Positions 42,135 to 49,295 of a stretch of 64,000 bases of DNA are shown in pieces. The notes under the pieces were generated by a model. That model was given only the letters and a program-made list of their open reading frames with translations. It was not told where the DNA came from and did not search any database. The stretch spans positions 1 through 64,000 of the forward strand of contig CAVSRD010000006.1 in NCBI GenBank assembly GCA_963730315.1, written 5' to 3'. The stretch is from VRUE01 sp963730315 (GTDB taxonomy: Bacteria; Actinomycetota; Thermoleophilia; Solirubrobacterales; 70-9). The position numbers were made by a program, and so were the translations under genes. Numbering within the stretch: the first letter of the stretch is position 1; each line of letters starts with the position of its first letter.

Positions 42135-42284
42135 TCACCGCGAGCGCCACCAGCGCTCGAGGCTTGCGACGACCAGCGGCCAGAAGCGGATCAGCAGGAT
42201 CACGGCCACGATCGCGACGATCGCGATCAGGCCGCGGCCGAACAGCTGGTGGAAGAGCAGGCGCTGGCCGAGGGCGAGGGGCAT
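42135..42284 (-). CDS. 49-residue single-helix membrane protein
   Basis: The short frame reads MPLALGQRLLFHQLFGRG, then a strong transmembrane helix (LIAIVAIVAVILLIRFWPLVVA) and a basic RWWRSR end. A TACCAT hexamer lies exactly 6 bases before the ATG, the same layout as many genes here, which supports both the start and the reality of the gene. No family is recognised. Confidence 0.55.
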   Translation of the reverse strand: MPLALGQRLLFHQLFGRGLIAIVAIVAVILLIRFWPLVVASLERWWRSR

Positions 42285-42290
42285 CGACCG

Positions 42291-42296
42291 ATGGTA
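42291..42296 (-). promoter_or_regulatory. Leaderless -10 element of the 49-residue protein
   Basis: TACCAT on the minus strand is followed by 6 bases and ATG 42284. Confidence 0.45.
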
Positions 42297-42314
42297 GGGC
42301 CGACCGCCGGCAGG

Positions 42315-42320
42315 TAACGT
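42315..42320 (+). promoter_or_regulatory. Leaderless -10 element of the MBL-like gene
   Basis: TAACGT is followed by 6 bases and ATG 42327. Confidence 0.5.
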
Positions 42321-42326
42321 TGGCGC

Positions 42327-42920
42327 ATGGAGGAGATCCTTCCCGGCGTCTTCCACTGGAAAGCGGTCCACCCCAACCTCAAGATGGAGGTCGGCTGCCA
42401 TTTCGTCGCCGGCTCGGGGACGGCGATCGACCCGCTGCTGCCGGCCGAGGGGATCGAGTGGTTCGACGACCGCGGCGTGCAGCGCGTCGTGCTCTCCAAC
42501 CGACACCACCTCCGGCACGCCCCGGAGCTGGCCGAGCGCTTCTCCTGCCCGATCCTCTGCCACGAGGCGGGGCTGCACGAGTTCGCGGACGGCCCGCAGG
42601 TCGACGGCTTCGCCTTCGGCGAGCGGCTCGCCGACGACGTCGTCGCGCTGGAGATGGACGCGATCTGCCCGGAGGACACGGTGCTGCGGATCGATGCGGA
42701 CGGCGGCGCCCTGCTCTTTGCCGATAGCCTGATCAGCTACGGCGCGGTCGGCTTCGTCCCCGACAGCTTGATCGGCGAGGACGCCGAGGGCGTCAAGCGC
42801 CAGATCCGCGCGCGCTGTGCCGCGCTCCTCGACGAGGACTTCGAGCACCTGCTCTTCGCCCACGGCGATCCGCTGATCGGCGGCGGCCCCGACGCCCTCC
42901 GGTCCGTCGCCGAGGGCTGA
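42327..42920 (+). CDS. Metallo-beta-lactamase-fold-like protein with altered metal site
   Basis: The 197-residue protein has the strand order of the metallo-beta-lactamase fold (EEILPGVFHWKAVHPNLKME, then GTAIDPLLPAEG and VVLSNRHHLRHAPELAERF, with LLFADSLISYG and LLFAHGDPLIGGG). The classical HxHxDH metal motif is replaced by NRHHLRHAPE, so metal binding is reduced or altered. The glyoxalase-II-like layout suggests a hydrolase ancestry. Function is unknown. Confidence 0.75.
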   Translation: MEEILPGVFHWKAVHPNLKMEVGCHFVAGSGTAIDPLLPAEGIEWFDDRGVQRVVLSNRHHLRHAPELAERFSCPILCHEAGLHEFADGPQVDGFAFGERLADDVVALEMDAICPEDTVLRIDADGGALLFADSLISYGAVGFVPDSLIGEDAEGVKRQIRARCAALLDEDFEHLLFAHGDPLIGGGPDALRSVAEG

Positions 42921-42980
42921 GGCCTCCCACCCACCGCGCTAGCTTCCGCGGAACCGATCCACCGCGATGAGGAGGCGCCG

Positions 42981-43433
42981 ATGCTGTCCTGGCTGGCCAA
43001 GAAGATGATCGCCCGCAACATGGCGAGGGCAAGCGCCGGAGACCTTGGGCCGACCCTGAGGTTGGACGCCGAGGACATCCGGTTTCGCTTCCCCGGCGAC
43101 AGCTCCTGGGGAGGCGAGTTCAGCGGCAAGGCCGAGCTGGAGCCCTGGTTGCGGCGGTTCGCCGACGTCGGCATCCAGATCTACCCGGACGAGGTCGTGC
43201 TCAAGGGCTTTCCCTGGAACCAGACGATCTGCGTCCGGGGCCGCGACCACCTCGACTCGCCGGGGGGCGAGCGGGTGTACGAGAACCGCTACGTGATCTG
43301 GGGGCGCATCTCCTGGGGACTGCTGCGCGAGTACGAGGTCTACGAGGACACGCAGAAGGCCAAAGCGCTCGACCACCACCTCTCGTCGATCGGCGAGCTG
43401 CCCGGGCAGCCGACGAAGGAGGGGGACGCCTGA
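42981..43433 (+). CDS. SnoaL/NTF2-like protein
   Basis: The 150-residue protein contains DAEDIRFRFPGDSSWGGEFSGK and WLRRFADVGIQIYPDEVVLKGFPWNQTICVRG, then a strand with YENRYVIWGRISWGLLREYEVYED, a SnoaL/polyketide-cyclase-like pattern. GAGGAGG lies 6 bases before ATG 42981, so this gene, unlike many here, has a leader; a TAGCTT hexamer at 42938-42943 may be its -10. Function is unknown. Confidence 0.8.
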   Translation: MLSWLAKKMIARNMARASAGDLGPTLRLDAEDIRFRFPGDSSWGGEFSGKAELEPWLRRFADVGIQIYPDEVVLKGFPWNQTICVRGRDHLDSPGGERVYENRYVIWGRISWGLLREYEVYEDTQKAKALDHHLSSIGELPGQPTKEGDA

Positions 43434-44146
43434 CCGGCCCTACCCGAAACCGAGGCGACGCTCGGCCGCGCCGCGGCCGTGCCGCGCTGGGAGCGATCGC
43501 CTTGGCCCCATGCCTGCTCGTTATCGCGCAGTCGGCCGGCCTCTCAGCCGGCGCCGCTCCCCCGCAGCGGCTGCGGCCCCGCATTGCCCGCTGGCCGATC
43601 CCCTTCGGGCCGAAGCGCAAGCACCAGATGGCCGCCTACTCGCTGCGCCACTACGGCGAACGGACCTGGCGCCTGCGACATCCCCGCGCGATCGTCGAGC
43701 ACGTCGCGGTGGCCGCCGGCGCCGGCGGCGTCTACAACGCCTTCGCCCCCGACGTCCCCGACCCGGAGCTGCACGAGCTGCCCAACGTCTGCGCCCATTT
43801 CGTCGTCTCCTCCACCGGGCGCATCTTCCAGCTCGTCAACCTGCGCACCCGCTGCCGCCACACCGTCGGGCTCAACTGGACGGCGATCGGCATCGAGCAC
43901 ACCGGCTTCCGCGACGCCGACGTGCTCGGCGATCGCCGCCAGCTCCGCGCCTCGCTGCAGCTGACCCAGTACCTGCGCTGCCGCTTCCGAATCCGTGTGC
44001 GCAACGTGATCGGCCACAGCGAGAGCCTGCGCTCCCCCTTCCACCGCGAGCGCATCGCCCGCCTGCGCCACCAGACCCACGGCGACTGGAGCCACGGCTC
44101 GATGCAGGTCTACCGCCGCAAGCTGCGGCGGCTGGGGCCCTGCTGA
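43430..44146 (+). CDS. Secreted N-acetylmuramoyl-L-alanine amidase-like protein
   Basis: The amidase_2/PGRP-type domain shows zinc-ligand histidines in VEHVAVAAG and IGHSESLRSPFHRER, ending THGDWSH, plus CAHFVVSSTGRIFQLV and GIEHTG. It should cleave the amide between muramic acid and the stem peptide. The first standard start (TTG 43502) would cut a signal peptide in half (GRAALGAIALAPCLLVIAQS); the in-frame CTG at 43430 sits 7 bases after AGGAGG (43417-43422), restores the full basic n-region, and overlaps the previous stop as CTGA. I therefore propose a rare CTG start. It is probably exported to the cell wall. Confidence 0.78.
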   Translation: MTGPTRNRGDARPRRGRAALGAIALAPCLLVIAQSAGLSAGAAPPQRLRPRIARWPIPFGPKRKHQMAAYSLRHYGERTWRLRHPRAIVEHVAVAAGAGGVYNAFAPDVPDPELHELPNVCAHFVVSSTGRIFQLVNLRTRCRHTVGLNWTAIGIEHTGFRDADVLGDRRQLRASLQLTQYLRCRFRIRVRNVIGHSESLRSPFHRERIARLRHQTHGDWSHGSMQVYRRKLRRLGPC

Positions 44147-44201
44147 GCGCTTGCCGCGACTCGCTCGTCTCCCGAAGGAGTGTTCGAGCGGCGGCGGCCC
44201 T

Positions 44202-44207
44202 TACGAT
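44202..44207 (+). promoter_or_regulatory. Leaderless -10 element of sixA
   Basis: TACGAT is followed by 6 bases and the GTG at 44214. Confidence 0.5.
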
Positions 44208-44213
44208 CCCGGC

Positions 44214-44654
44214 GTGATCTACCTATTGCGACACGGCGACGCCGAGCGGGGCGAGGGGGACGACGCCGCACGGCGGCTGACCCCGAAGGGCGAGCGACAG
44301 TCGGAGGCGGCCGGGCAGGCGTTGGCGGCGCTCGGCATCTCGATCGACGCCTGCATCACCAGCCCCAAGGTGCGAGCGGCCGATACGGCGCGGCTCGCCT
44401 GCCGGGCCCTGGGAATCGAGCCGGAGGTGGCCGAGGAGCTGAGCGGAGGCGGCTTCGACTCGCAGGGGCTGGTCGCCGGCCGCGGCGAGACGATGCTGGT
44501 CGGCCACAACCCCGACTTCGCCGACGAGATCGCTCGCCTCACCGGGGCCGCGGCGAAGCTCCGCAAGGGCGGCCTGGCGATCGTCGACGACGGCACGCTG
44601 CTGGCCCTGCTGCGGCCTGCCGAGCTGGCCGCGATCGCAGGCGCTTCGGCCTGA
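44214..44654 (+). CDS. sixA: SixA-like phosphohistidine phosphatase
   Basis: The 146-residue histidine phosphatase begins MIYLLRHGDAERG (catalytic H7 in the RHG motif), has the RAADTARLA region and the second histidine in MLVGHNPDF. SixA-type enzymes remove phosphate from phosphohistidine. An upstream frame from 44151 is open but has no family sequence, and TACGAT lies 6 bases before GTG 44214. It converges on a secreted-protein gene across a hairpin. Confidence 0.92.
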   Translation: MIYLLRHGDAERGEGDDAARRLTPKGERQSEAAGQALAALGISIDACITSPKVRAADTARLACRALGIEPEVAEELSGGGFDSQGLVAGRGETMLVGHNPDFADEIARLTGAAAKLRKGGLAIVDDGTLLALLRPAELAAIAGASA

Positions 44655-44685
44655 GGGGCGCCTCGCCGCCAATCTGTGGAGGTGC

Positions 44686-44717
44686 CCCGGCCGCCCATGG
44701 GAGGTCGAACGGCCGGG
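44686..44717. terminator. Hairpin between converging genes
   Basis: CCCGGCCG (44686-44693) and CGGCCGGG (44710-44717) are perfect inverted arms with a 16-base loop, placed between the convergent sixA and secreted-protein genes. No T-run follows, so it would be a weak or factor-assisted bidirectional terminator. Confidence 0.4.
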
Positions 44718-44746
44718 ACGCGATTTGTCGGAACCTCTGCTGACGC

Positions 44747-45184
44747 CTATTTGCCCTGTTTCCCGTTGCGCGATCCCTTGTCTATCAGACGCTTCGCCTC
44801 GAAGGGCTGGTCACCGGGATCTTTGCGTGGCAGGCGCGCCTTGACAAGGACCCAGTCGCCGACCGCGACATCGCTTTGGTCGCGCTGGCCGTCGCCGTTG
44901 ACGTCGCGGACGACGATCCGCGCACCGGAGAGGTCGAAGGAAACCGTCTGGCCGACGAAGCCCCCCTTGCGGACGCGCGAGTTGCCGTGCTTGACGTCGA
45001 TCGAGTTTTTGCCGGCGTAGTAGCCCTTGAAGACCCAGGCGACTTCGTTGAGCCCGTGGCCTTTCCCTTTCCCGTGATCGCCCTGGTGACCTTTGCCTTG
45101 GCCATTGCTCGCCACAGCCCCTGCCGGGCCGGCGAGCGCCGCAACGCCCAGCGCGACCATCAAGCTCCTCTTGAAGCCGTTCAC
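44747..45184 (-). CDS. Secreted small protein with EF-hand-like loop
   Basis: The 145-residue protein has a signal peptide (FKRSLMVALGVAALAGPAGAVA), then a Gly/Lys/His-rich stretch (GQGKGHQGDHGKGKGHG) and a compact domain with DVNGDGQRDQSD, which fits the calcium-binding loop of EF-hand or dockerin repeats. GTG 45184 is preceded by AAGGAGGT at good distance; the longer frame to 45211 has no such site. No family is recognised. The lysine/histidine-rich part may bind anionic polymers or metal (inference). Confidence 0.7.
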   Translation of the reverse strand: MNGFKRSLMVALGVAALAGPAGAVASNGQGKGHQGDHGKGKGHGLNEVAWVFKGYYAGKNSIDVKHGNSRVRKGGFVGQTVSFDLSGARIVVRDVNGDGQRDQSDVAVGDWVLVKARLPRKDPGDQPFEAKRLIDKGSRNGKQGK

Positions 45185-45387
45185 GTCCGCTACCTCCTTG
45201 TCGGACCTCATCAGTAAGGTCGGCTTCCGTCAGCCATCTTAGACCTTCGTCGGCCTCAACCCTGAAACGATGGGGGTGCTCGATTGTCAGGGCCGACTTC
45301 CGGCTCGACTGGCCGGCCAGCCGGGATCGCTCCGTTCCTTGTAGCCTCAGCGGCCGATTTGACGATCTAGAAGGAGAGCGGAATCCG
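45185..45387. other. Longest gene-free gap, divergent promoter region
   Basis: No gene is visible in these 203 bases between two divergent starts. A minus-strand TAAGAT (45236-45241) and a plus-strand TAGCCT (45342-45347) could be -10 elements giving 30-45 base leaders that contain the Shine-Dalgarno sites of both genes. No convincing -35 boxes are seen. Confidence 0.4.
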
Positions 45388-46218
45388 ATGGGACTTCTTG
45401 ATGGGAAAGCGGCGATCGTCACCGGGTCCGCCCGGGGGATCGGCCGGGCCACCGCGGAGCTGTTCGCCAGCGAGGGCGCCAAGGTGCTGATCAACGACCT
45501 CGACGCGGACGTCGCCGAGCAGGCGGCCGGTGAGATCGATGGCGAGACGGCCGTCCACGCCGGCGACCTGACCAAGCCCGACGCGGCCGACCAGCTGGTC
45601 GCCGCCGCGGTCGACGCCTTCGGCGCGGTCGACGTCGTCGTCAACAACGCCGGCTACACCTGGGACGGCGTCGTCCACCGGATGACCGACGAGCAGTTCC
45701 AGGCGATGCTCGACATCCACACGGTCGTCCCCTTCCGGATCACCCGGGCGCTCGCCCCGCACTGGCGCGAGGCCGCGAAGGCGGAGATCGGCGAAGGCAA
45801 GGAGATCTTCCGCAAGCTGATCAACGTCACCTCGATCTCGGGGACGATGGGCAACGCCGGCCAGGTCAACTACTCGGCCGCCAAGGCCGGGGTGGTCGGA
45901 CTGACCAAAACGCTGGCCAAGGAGTGGGGCCAGTTCAAGGTCAACGTCAACGCGGTCGCCTTCGGCTTCGTCGAGACCCGCCTCACGGCGGCCAAGGAGG
46001 CCGGTGGCGAGATGACCTCGCCGAGCGGCGAGAAGATCGAGCTGGGCATCCCCGAGCAGATGCGGGCGATGGCCTCCGCGATCATCCCGCTCGGCCGTCC
46101 CGCCCAGCCCGATGAGGCGGCCGGCCCGGTCCTCTTCCTCGCCTCGCCGCTCGCCAACTACGTGCACGGACAGATCCTCAACGTGACCGGCGGCCAGTTC
46201 GGGGGGATGTACACCTGA
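45388..46218 (+). CDS. 3-oxoacyl-ACP reductase-like SDR
   Basis: The 276-residue SDR has TGSARGIGRATAELF, NNAGYTWDG, the catalytic serine in NVTSISGTMG and YxxxK in NYSAAKAGVVGL, followed by NAVAFGFVETRL. AGAAGGAGAG precedes the ATG. It resembles FabG-like reductases with an insertion around residues 195-215 (GGEMTSPSGEKIELGIP). The acyl substrate is not certain. The downstream DDN-like gene appears coupled through CTGA. Confidence 0.9.
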   Translation: MGLLDGKAAIVTGSARGIGRATAELFASEGAKVLINDLDADVAEQAAGEIDGETAVHAGDLTKPDAADQLVAAAVDAFGAVDVVVNNAGYTWDGVVHRMTDEQFQAMLDIHTVVPFRITRALAPHWREAAKAEIGEGKEIFRKLINVTSISGTMGNAGQVNYSAAKAGVVGLTKTLAKEWGQFKVNVNAVAFGFVETRLTAAKEAGGEMTSPSGEKIELGIPEQMRAMASAIIPLGRPAQPDEAAGPVLFLASPLANYVHGQILNVTGGQFGGMYT

Positions 46219-46700
46219 GCCCCACAGCGACAGAGGGCAGGCGCCCGCCCCGCTACCTGGACGTTGGGGACAGGATCTGGCCTGCCCTCCGTCGCCTGAT
46301 GGGGGTGCACACGTTCCTCTACCGCAAGACGGGCGGGCGGCTCGGGCACCGGGTGCCGGGCGTCGGCCCGCCGATGCTGCTGCTCGACCACGTCGGCGCG
46401 AAGAGCGGGGCGAAGCGGACTTCGCCGCTCCTCTACATCCCCGACGGCGAGGACGTGGTGATCGTCGCCTCCAAAGGCGGCTACCCCAAGCACCCGGCGT
46501 GGTTCCACAACCTCAAGGCCAACCCGGACACGACGGCGCAGATTGGCCCCGAGCTGCGCCCGGTCCACGCCCGCGTCGCGACGCCGGAGGAGCGGGAGCG
46601 GCTCTGGCCCAGGGTGGTCGACGGATACAGCGGCTACGCGGACTACCAGGCGCGCAGCAAAGGGCGGGAGATCCCGCTGGTCATCCTCGAGCCGCGCTAA
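46215..46700 (+). CDS. DDN-family F420-dependent oxidoreductase
   Basis: The protein carries the DDN/nitroreductase signature: LLDHVGAKSGAKRTSPLLYI, VIVASKGGYPKHPAWFHNL and ANPDTTAQIG, which bind deazaflavin F420. It implies that the organism makes F420. The first standard start (ATG 46299) leaves out PPRYLDVGDRIWPALRRL, which resembles the N-terminus usual in the family; an in-frame CTG at 46215 overlaps the SDR stop as CTGA and would include it (161 residues). If that start is wrong, the protein is 133 residues. Its stop overlaps that of the converging SDR by 4 bases. Confidence 0.82.
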   Translation: MSPTATEGRRPPRYLDVGDRIWPALRRLMGVHTFLYRKTGGRLGHRVPGVGPPMLLLDHVGAKSGAKRTSPLLYIPDGEDVVIVASKGGYPKHPAWFHNLKANPDTTAQIGPELRPVHARVATPEERERLWPRVVDGYSGYADYQARSKGREIPLVILEPR

Positions 46701-47545
46701 CGCCGCTCCTCCGCGATCGGCTCGCCGCCCTCGCCGGCGATCGCCTGCGGCGGCCACGGACCGGCCCAGTCGTCGCGGGCGCCGTCGATCGTGATCGTCG
46801 TCCCCGAGAAGAAGTCGCCGGCCGGTGACGCCAGGTAGGCGACCAGCCAGGCCATCTCCTCGGGCTCGCCGACCCGGCCCAGCGGCACCGAGCGCTCGAC
46901 ATTCTCGACCACCGCCTGCGGGTACTTGGTGCGCAGCGTCTCGGTTCCGAACTGCCCCGCAGCCAGCGCGCAGAGCCTGATCCCAAAGCGCGACCACTCG
47001 ATCGCCAGGGTCCGCATCATGTTCTCGACCGCGGCCCGGGCAGCGCCGGAGTGGACCATCCCCGGCATCCCGTTGTGTGGCGAGAGGGTGACGCTGAGAA
47101 CCTTGCCGCCGCCCTGCGGGATGAACGCCTTGGTCGCCGCCGCGTGGGTCATCAGCCAGGTCCCCTGCACGTTCAGCTCGATCACCGTGCGAAACCCTTT
47201 CGGGGTGATCGCTTCGGCCGGGCTCATGAACTGGCCGCCGGCGTTGTTGACGAGCACGTCGAGGCGACCGTGGCGCTCCAGCAGGCGGTCGAACAGCCGC
47301 TCCACCGCGTCCTCGTCGCGGATGTCCATCGCTTCGCGCTCGAAGCCGCCAGGCAGCTTGGCGGCCAAAGCCGCCGTCTCCGCCAGCGGCTCCTCGCGCC
47401 GCCCGCAGCCGACTACGGTCGCGCCGAGCTGCGCCAGCTCCAGCGCCGTCGCCCTGCCGAGGCCGCTGCCGGCGCCGGAGACCAGACAGACCTGCCCGTC
47501 GAGCAGGCCGGGCCTGAAGATGCGCGAACGGGGGCTGCCAGCCAT
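46697..47545 (-). CDS. SDR of the trans-2-enoyl-CoA reductase (PECR) type
   Basis: The 282-residue protein has VSGAGSGLGRATALELAQLG and NNAGGQFMSPAEAI. In place of YxxxK it shows MVHSGAARAAVENMMRTLAIEW, the pattern of peroxisomal trans-2-enoyl-CoA reductases and 2,4-dienoyl-CoA reductases, so an enoyl-CoA reductase role is likely. TAGGCT lies 8 bases before the ATG. It is divergent from the MBL-fold gene. Confidence 0.85.
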   Translation of the reverse strand: MAGSPRSRIFRPGLLDGQVCLVSGAGSGLGRATALELAQLGATVVGCGRREEPLAETAALAAKLPGGFEREAMDIRDEDAVERLFDRLLERHGRLDVLVNNAGGQFMSPAEAITPKGFRTVIELNVQGTWLMTHAAATKAFIPQGGGKVLSVTLSPHNGMPGMVHSGAARAAVENMMRTLAIEWSRFGIRLCALAAGQFGTETLRTKYPQAVVENVERSVPLGRVGEPEEMAWLVAYLASPAGDFFSGTTITIDGARDDWAGPWPPQAIAGEGGEPIAEERR

Positions 47546-47553
47546 CGCCGCTC

Positions 47554-47559
47554 AGCCTA
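47554..47559 (-). promoter_or_regulatory. -10 element of the PECR-like gene
   Basis: TAGGCT on the minus strand is 8 bases before ATG 47545. Confidence 0.4.
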
Positions 47560-47578
47560 TAGGCGACTCGAGGCCGGG

Positions 47579-47584
47579 TAATGT
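47579..47584 (+). promoter_or_regulatory. -10 element of the MBL-fold hydrolase gene
   Basis: TAATGT is 9 bases before ATG 47594. Confidence 0.4.
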
Positions 47585-47593
47585 GATCCCGCG

Positions 47594-48505
47594 ATGAAGG
47601 TGCACGTGGAGGCCAAACCGCTGCACGAGCCGCTCGCCGGCGGCACCCCGGGGGCGACGGTCGGCATCGAACCGATCCTCGCGGGGGCGGTCGGCTGGCC
47701 GCGCACGATGATGGAACGACCCGGCGGCCGCTTCGAGACGCTGAAGCTGCTGCGTGACCTGCTCACCGGCAGGCAGGACACGACCGTCCCCTGCCCGGCC
47801 TTCCTGATCCGCCACCCGAGCGCCGGGGCGATCCTGGTCGACACCGGCCTGCACCCCTCGATCGCAACCGACGGCCGGGAGAACTTCGGCCGGCTCGGCG
47901 CCCGCTTCGCCAAGCCGTCGCTGGAGCCCGGCGCCGACCTGCCGGCCCAGCTTCGCAAGCGCAGCCTCGACCCAGCCGAGGTCCCGGTGGTCGTGATGAC
48001 CCACATGCACATCGACCACACCTCGGCGATCTCCGAGTTCCCCAACTCGACCTTCGTCGTCAGCGAGGTCGAGTGGGAGGCCGCGACGGTCGGCCCGAAA
48101 CCGCTGCTGAACGGCTACCGGCGCGCCCACTTCGACTTCGCCTTCGACTACCGGACGGTCGACTTCGACCGGGGCGGGATCGACTCCTACGCCAGCTTCG
48201 GCCGCTGCTTCGACCTGTTCGGCGACGGCTCGATCCGGCTCGCCTACACGCCCGGGCACAGCGCCGGCCACACGTCGGTGATCGCCCACCTCAAGGAGCG
48301 CGACTTCGTGATCGGCGGCGACGCCGTCTACACCGAGGGCCAGCTCGAGGGCACCGCGCCGCTGGCGCCGCGCCCCTTCGATCCGCACAACTACCGCCGC
48401 TCGATCCAGGAGCTGAAGCTGTTCCGGCGCGAGTTCCCGCAGGCGGTCGTCACGCCGGGGCACGATCCGAGCTTCTACGAGAAGCTCGGCGCCCGCTACG
48501 AGTAG
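47594..48505 (+). CDS. MBL-fold hydrolase, AHL-lactonase-like
   Basis: The 303-residue protein has the complete metal motif THMHIDHTSAI, then YTPGHSAGHTSV, the bridging aspartate in GGDAVYTEG and a final TPGHD. The layout matches N-acyl-homoserine-lactonase-like and related lactonases. Substrate is unknown; lactone hydrolysis is the best guess. Its last 56 bases overlap the end of the converging PlsC gene. Confidence 0.9.
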   Translation: MKVHVEAKPLHEPLAGGTPGATVGIEPILAGAVGWPRTMMERPGGRFETLKLLRDLLTGRQDTTVPCPAFLIRHPSAGAILVDTGLHPSIATDGRENFGRLGARFAKPSLEPGADLPAQLRKRSLDPAEVPVVVMTHMHIDHTSAISEFPNSTFVVSEVEWEAATVGPKPLLNGYRRAHFDFAFDYRTVDFDRGGIDSYASFGRCFDLFGDGSIRLAYTPGHSAGHTSVIAHLKERDFVIGGDAVYTEGQLEGTAPLAPRPFDPHNYRRSIQELKLFRREFPQAVVTPGHDPSFYEKLGARYE

Positions 48506-49196
48506 CGGCGACCCCCTCGTACATCCTCCGCACGTCGGCGAAGACCTCGCTCGCAACCTCCATCTGGCGCTCGCGGCTGGGCGAGTGCTCGACCTGGAAG
48601 CTGCGCGGCTCGCCGAACTGCACCGTGATCCTCGGGAAGCTGAAGCGCTTCCAGCGCCGCACGTTGGCCGAGCCGTGGATCGCGACCGGCACGATCGGCA
48701 CCCCGGACTCCAGCGCGATCCGGCCGATCCCGGGTTTCGGCTCGCCCAGCTCGCTGCTGCGCGAACGTCCCCCCTCCACGTAGACGAGCAGCATTTCGCC
48801 CTGGTCGATCAGCTCGAAGACGGTCTTGAAAGCCTCCTCGTCGTGGTGGCCGCGGCGCACCGGGAAGACGCCGCCGTGTTTGAAGACGTAGGTGAGGACG
48901 GGCGGGCCGAACATCTGCGATTTCGCCATGAAGCGGATCTTCCGCCGCAGGAAGACCCCGGCGAAGAAGTGGTCCATCTGGCTGAAGTGGTTGGGGGCGA
49001 GGACCAGCGCACCGCTCTTCGGAACGTTCTCCACGCCGATCGCCCGCACCCGGTAGAGCAGCAGGGTCGGCAGCGTGACGAGGATGCGGACTAAGGGGTA
49101 GGTCCAGCCGACCCCCCTGCGGGCCGCCGCGTGGAACTGATCGAAGTACTCCGCCGGGCGGTCGTCCTTGTAGACCTGTGGCTTGATGTCGGGCAT
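48450..49196 (-). CDS. PlsC-like 1-acyl-glycerol-3-phosphate acyltransferase
   Basis: The 248-residue protein has the acyltransferase motifs in order: NHFSQMD (HX4D), GGVFPVRRG, VYVEGGRSRSSELGEPKPGIG and VPIVPVAIHGS. It probably acylates lysophosphatidate or a related lipid. It lies 99 bases after the glycerol kinase gene on the same strand, so glycerol activation and phospholipid acylation may be co-expressed. The C-terminus is basic and disordered. Confidence 0.9.
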   Translation of the reverse strand: MPDIKPQVYKDDRPAEYFDQFHAAARRGVGWTYPLVRILVTLPTLLLYRVRAIGVENVPKSGALVLAPNHFSQMDHFFAGVFLRRKIRFMAKSQMFGPPVLTYVFKHGGVFPVRRGHHDEEAFKTVFELIDQGEMLLVYVEGGRSRSSELGEPKPGIGRIALESGVPIVPVAIHGSANVRRWKRFSFPRITVQFGEPRSFQVEHSPSRERQMEVASEVFADVRRMYEGVAATRSGRRASRRSSDRAPA

Positions 49197-49295
49197 TGGT
49201 GGCGGGACGGGGACGGGTGGCGGCCGGGCGGCCGTCGCACTGGCTACCCCCTGCCCAGGCGGCGGTTACGCGGCCCTCGCCGCGGTTGGCGACGC

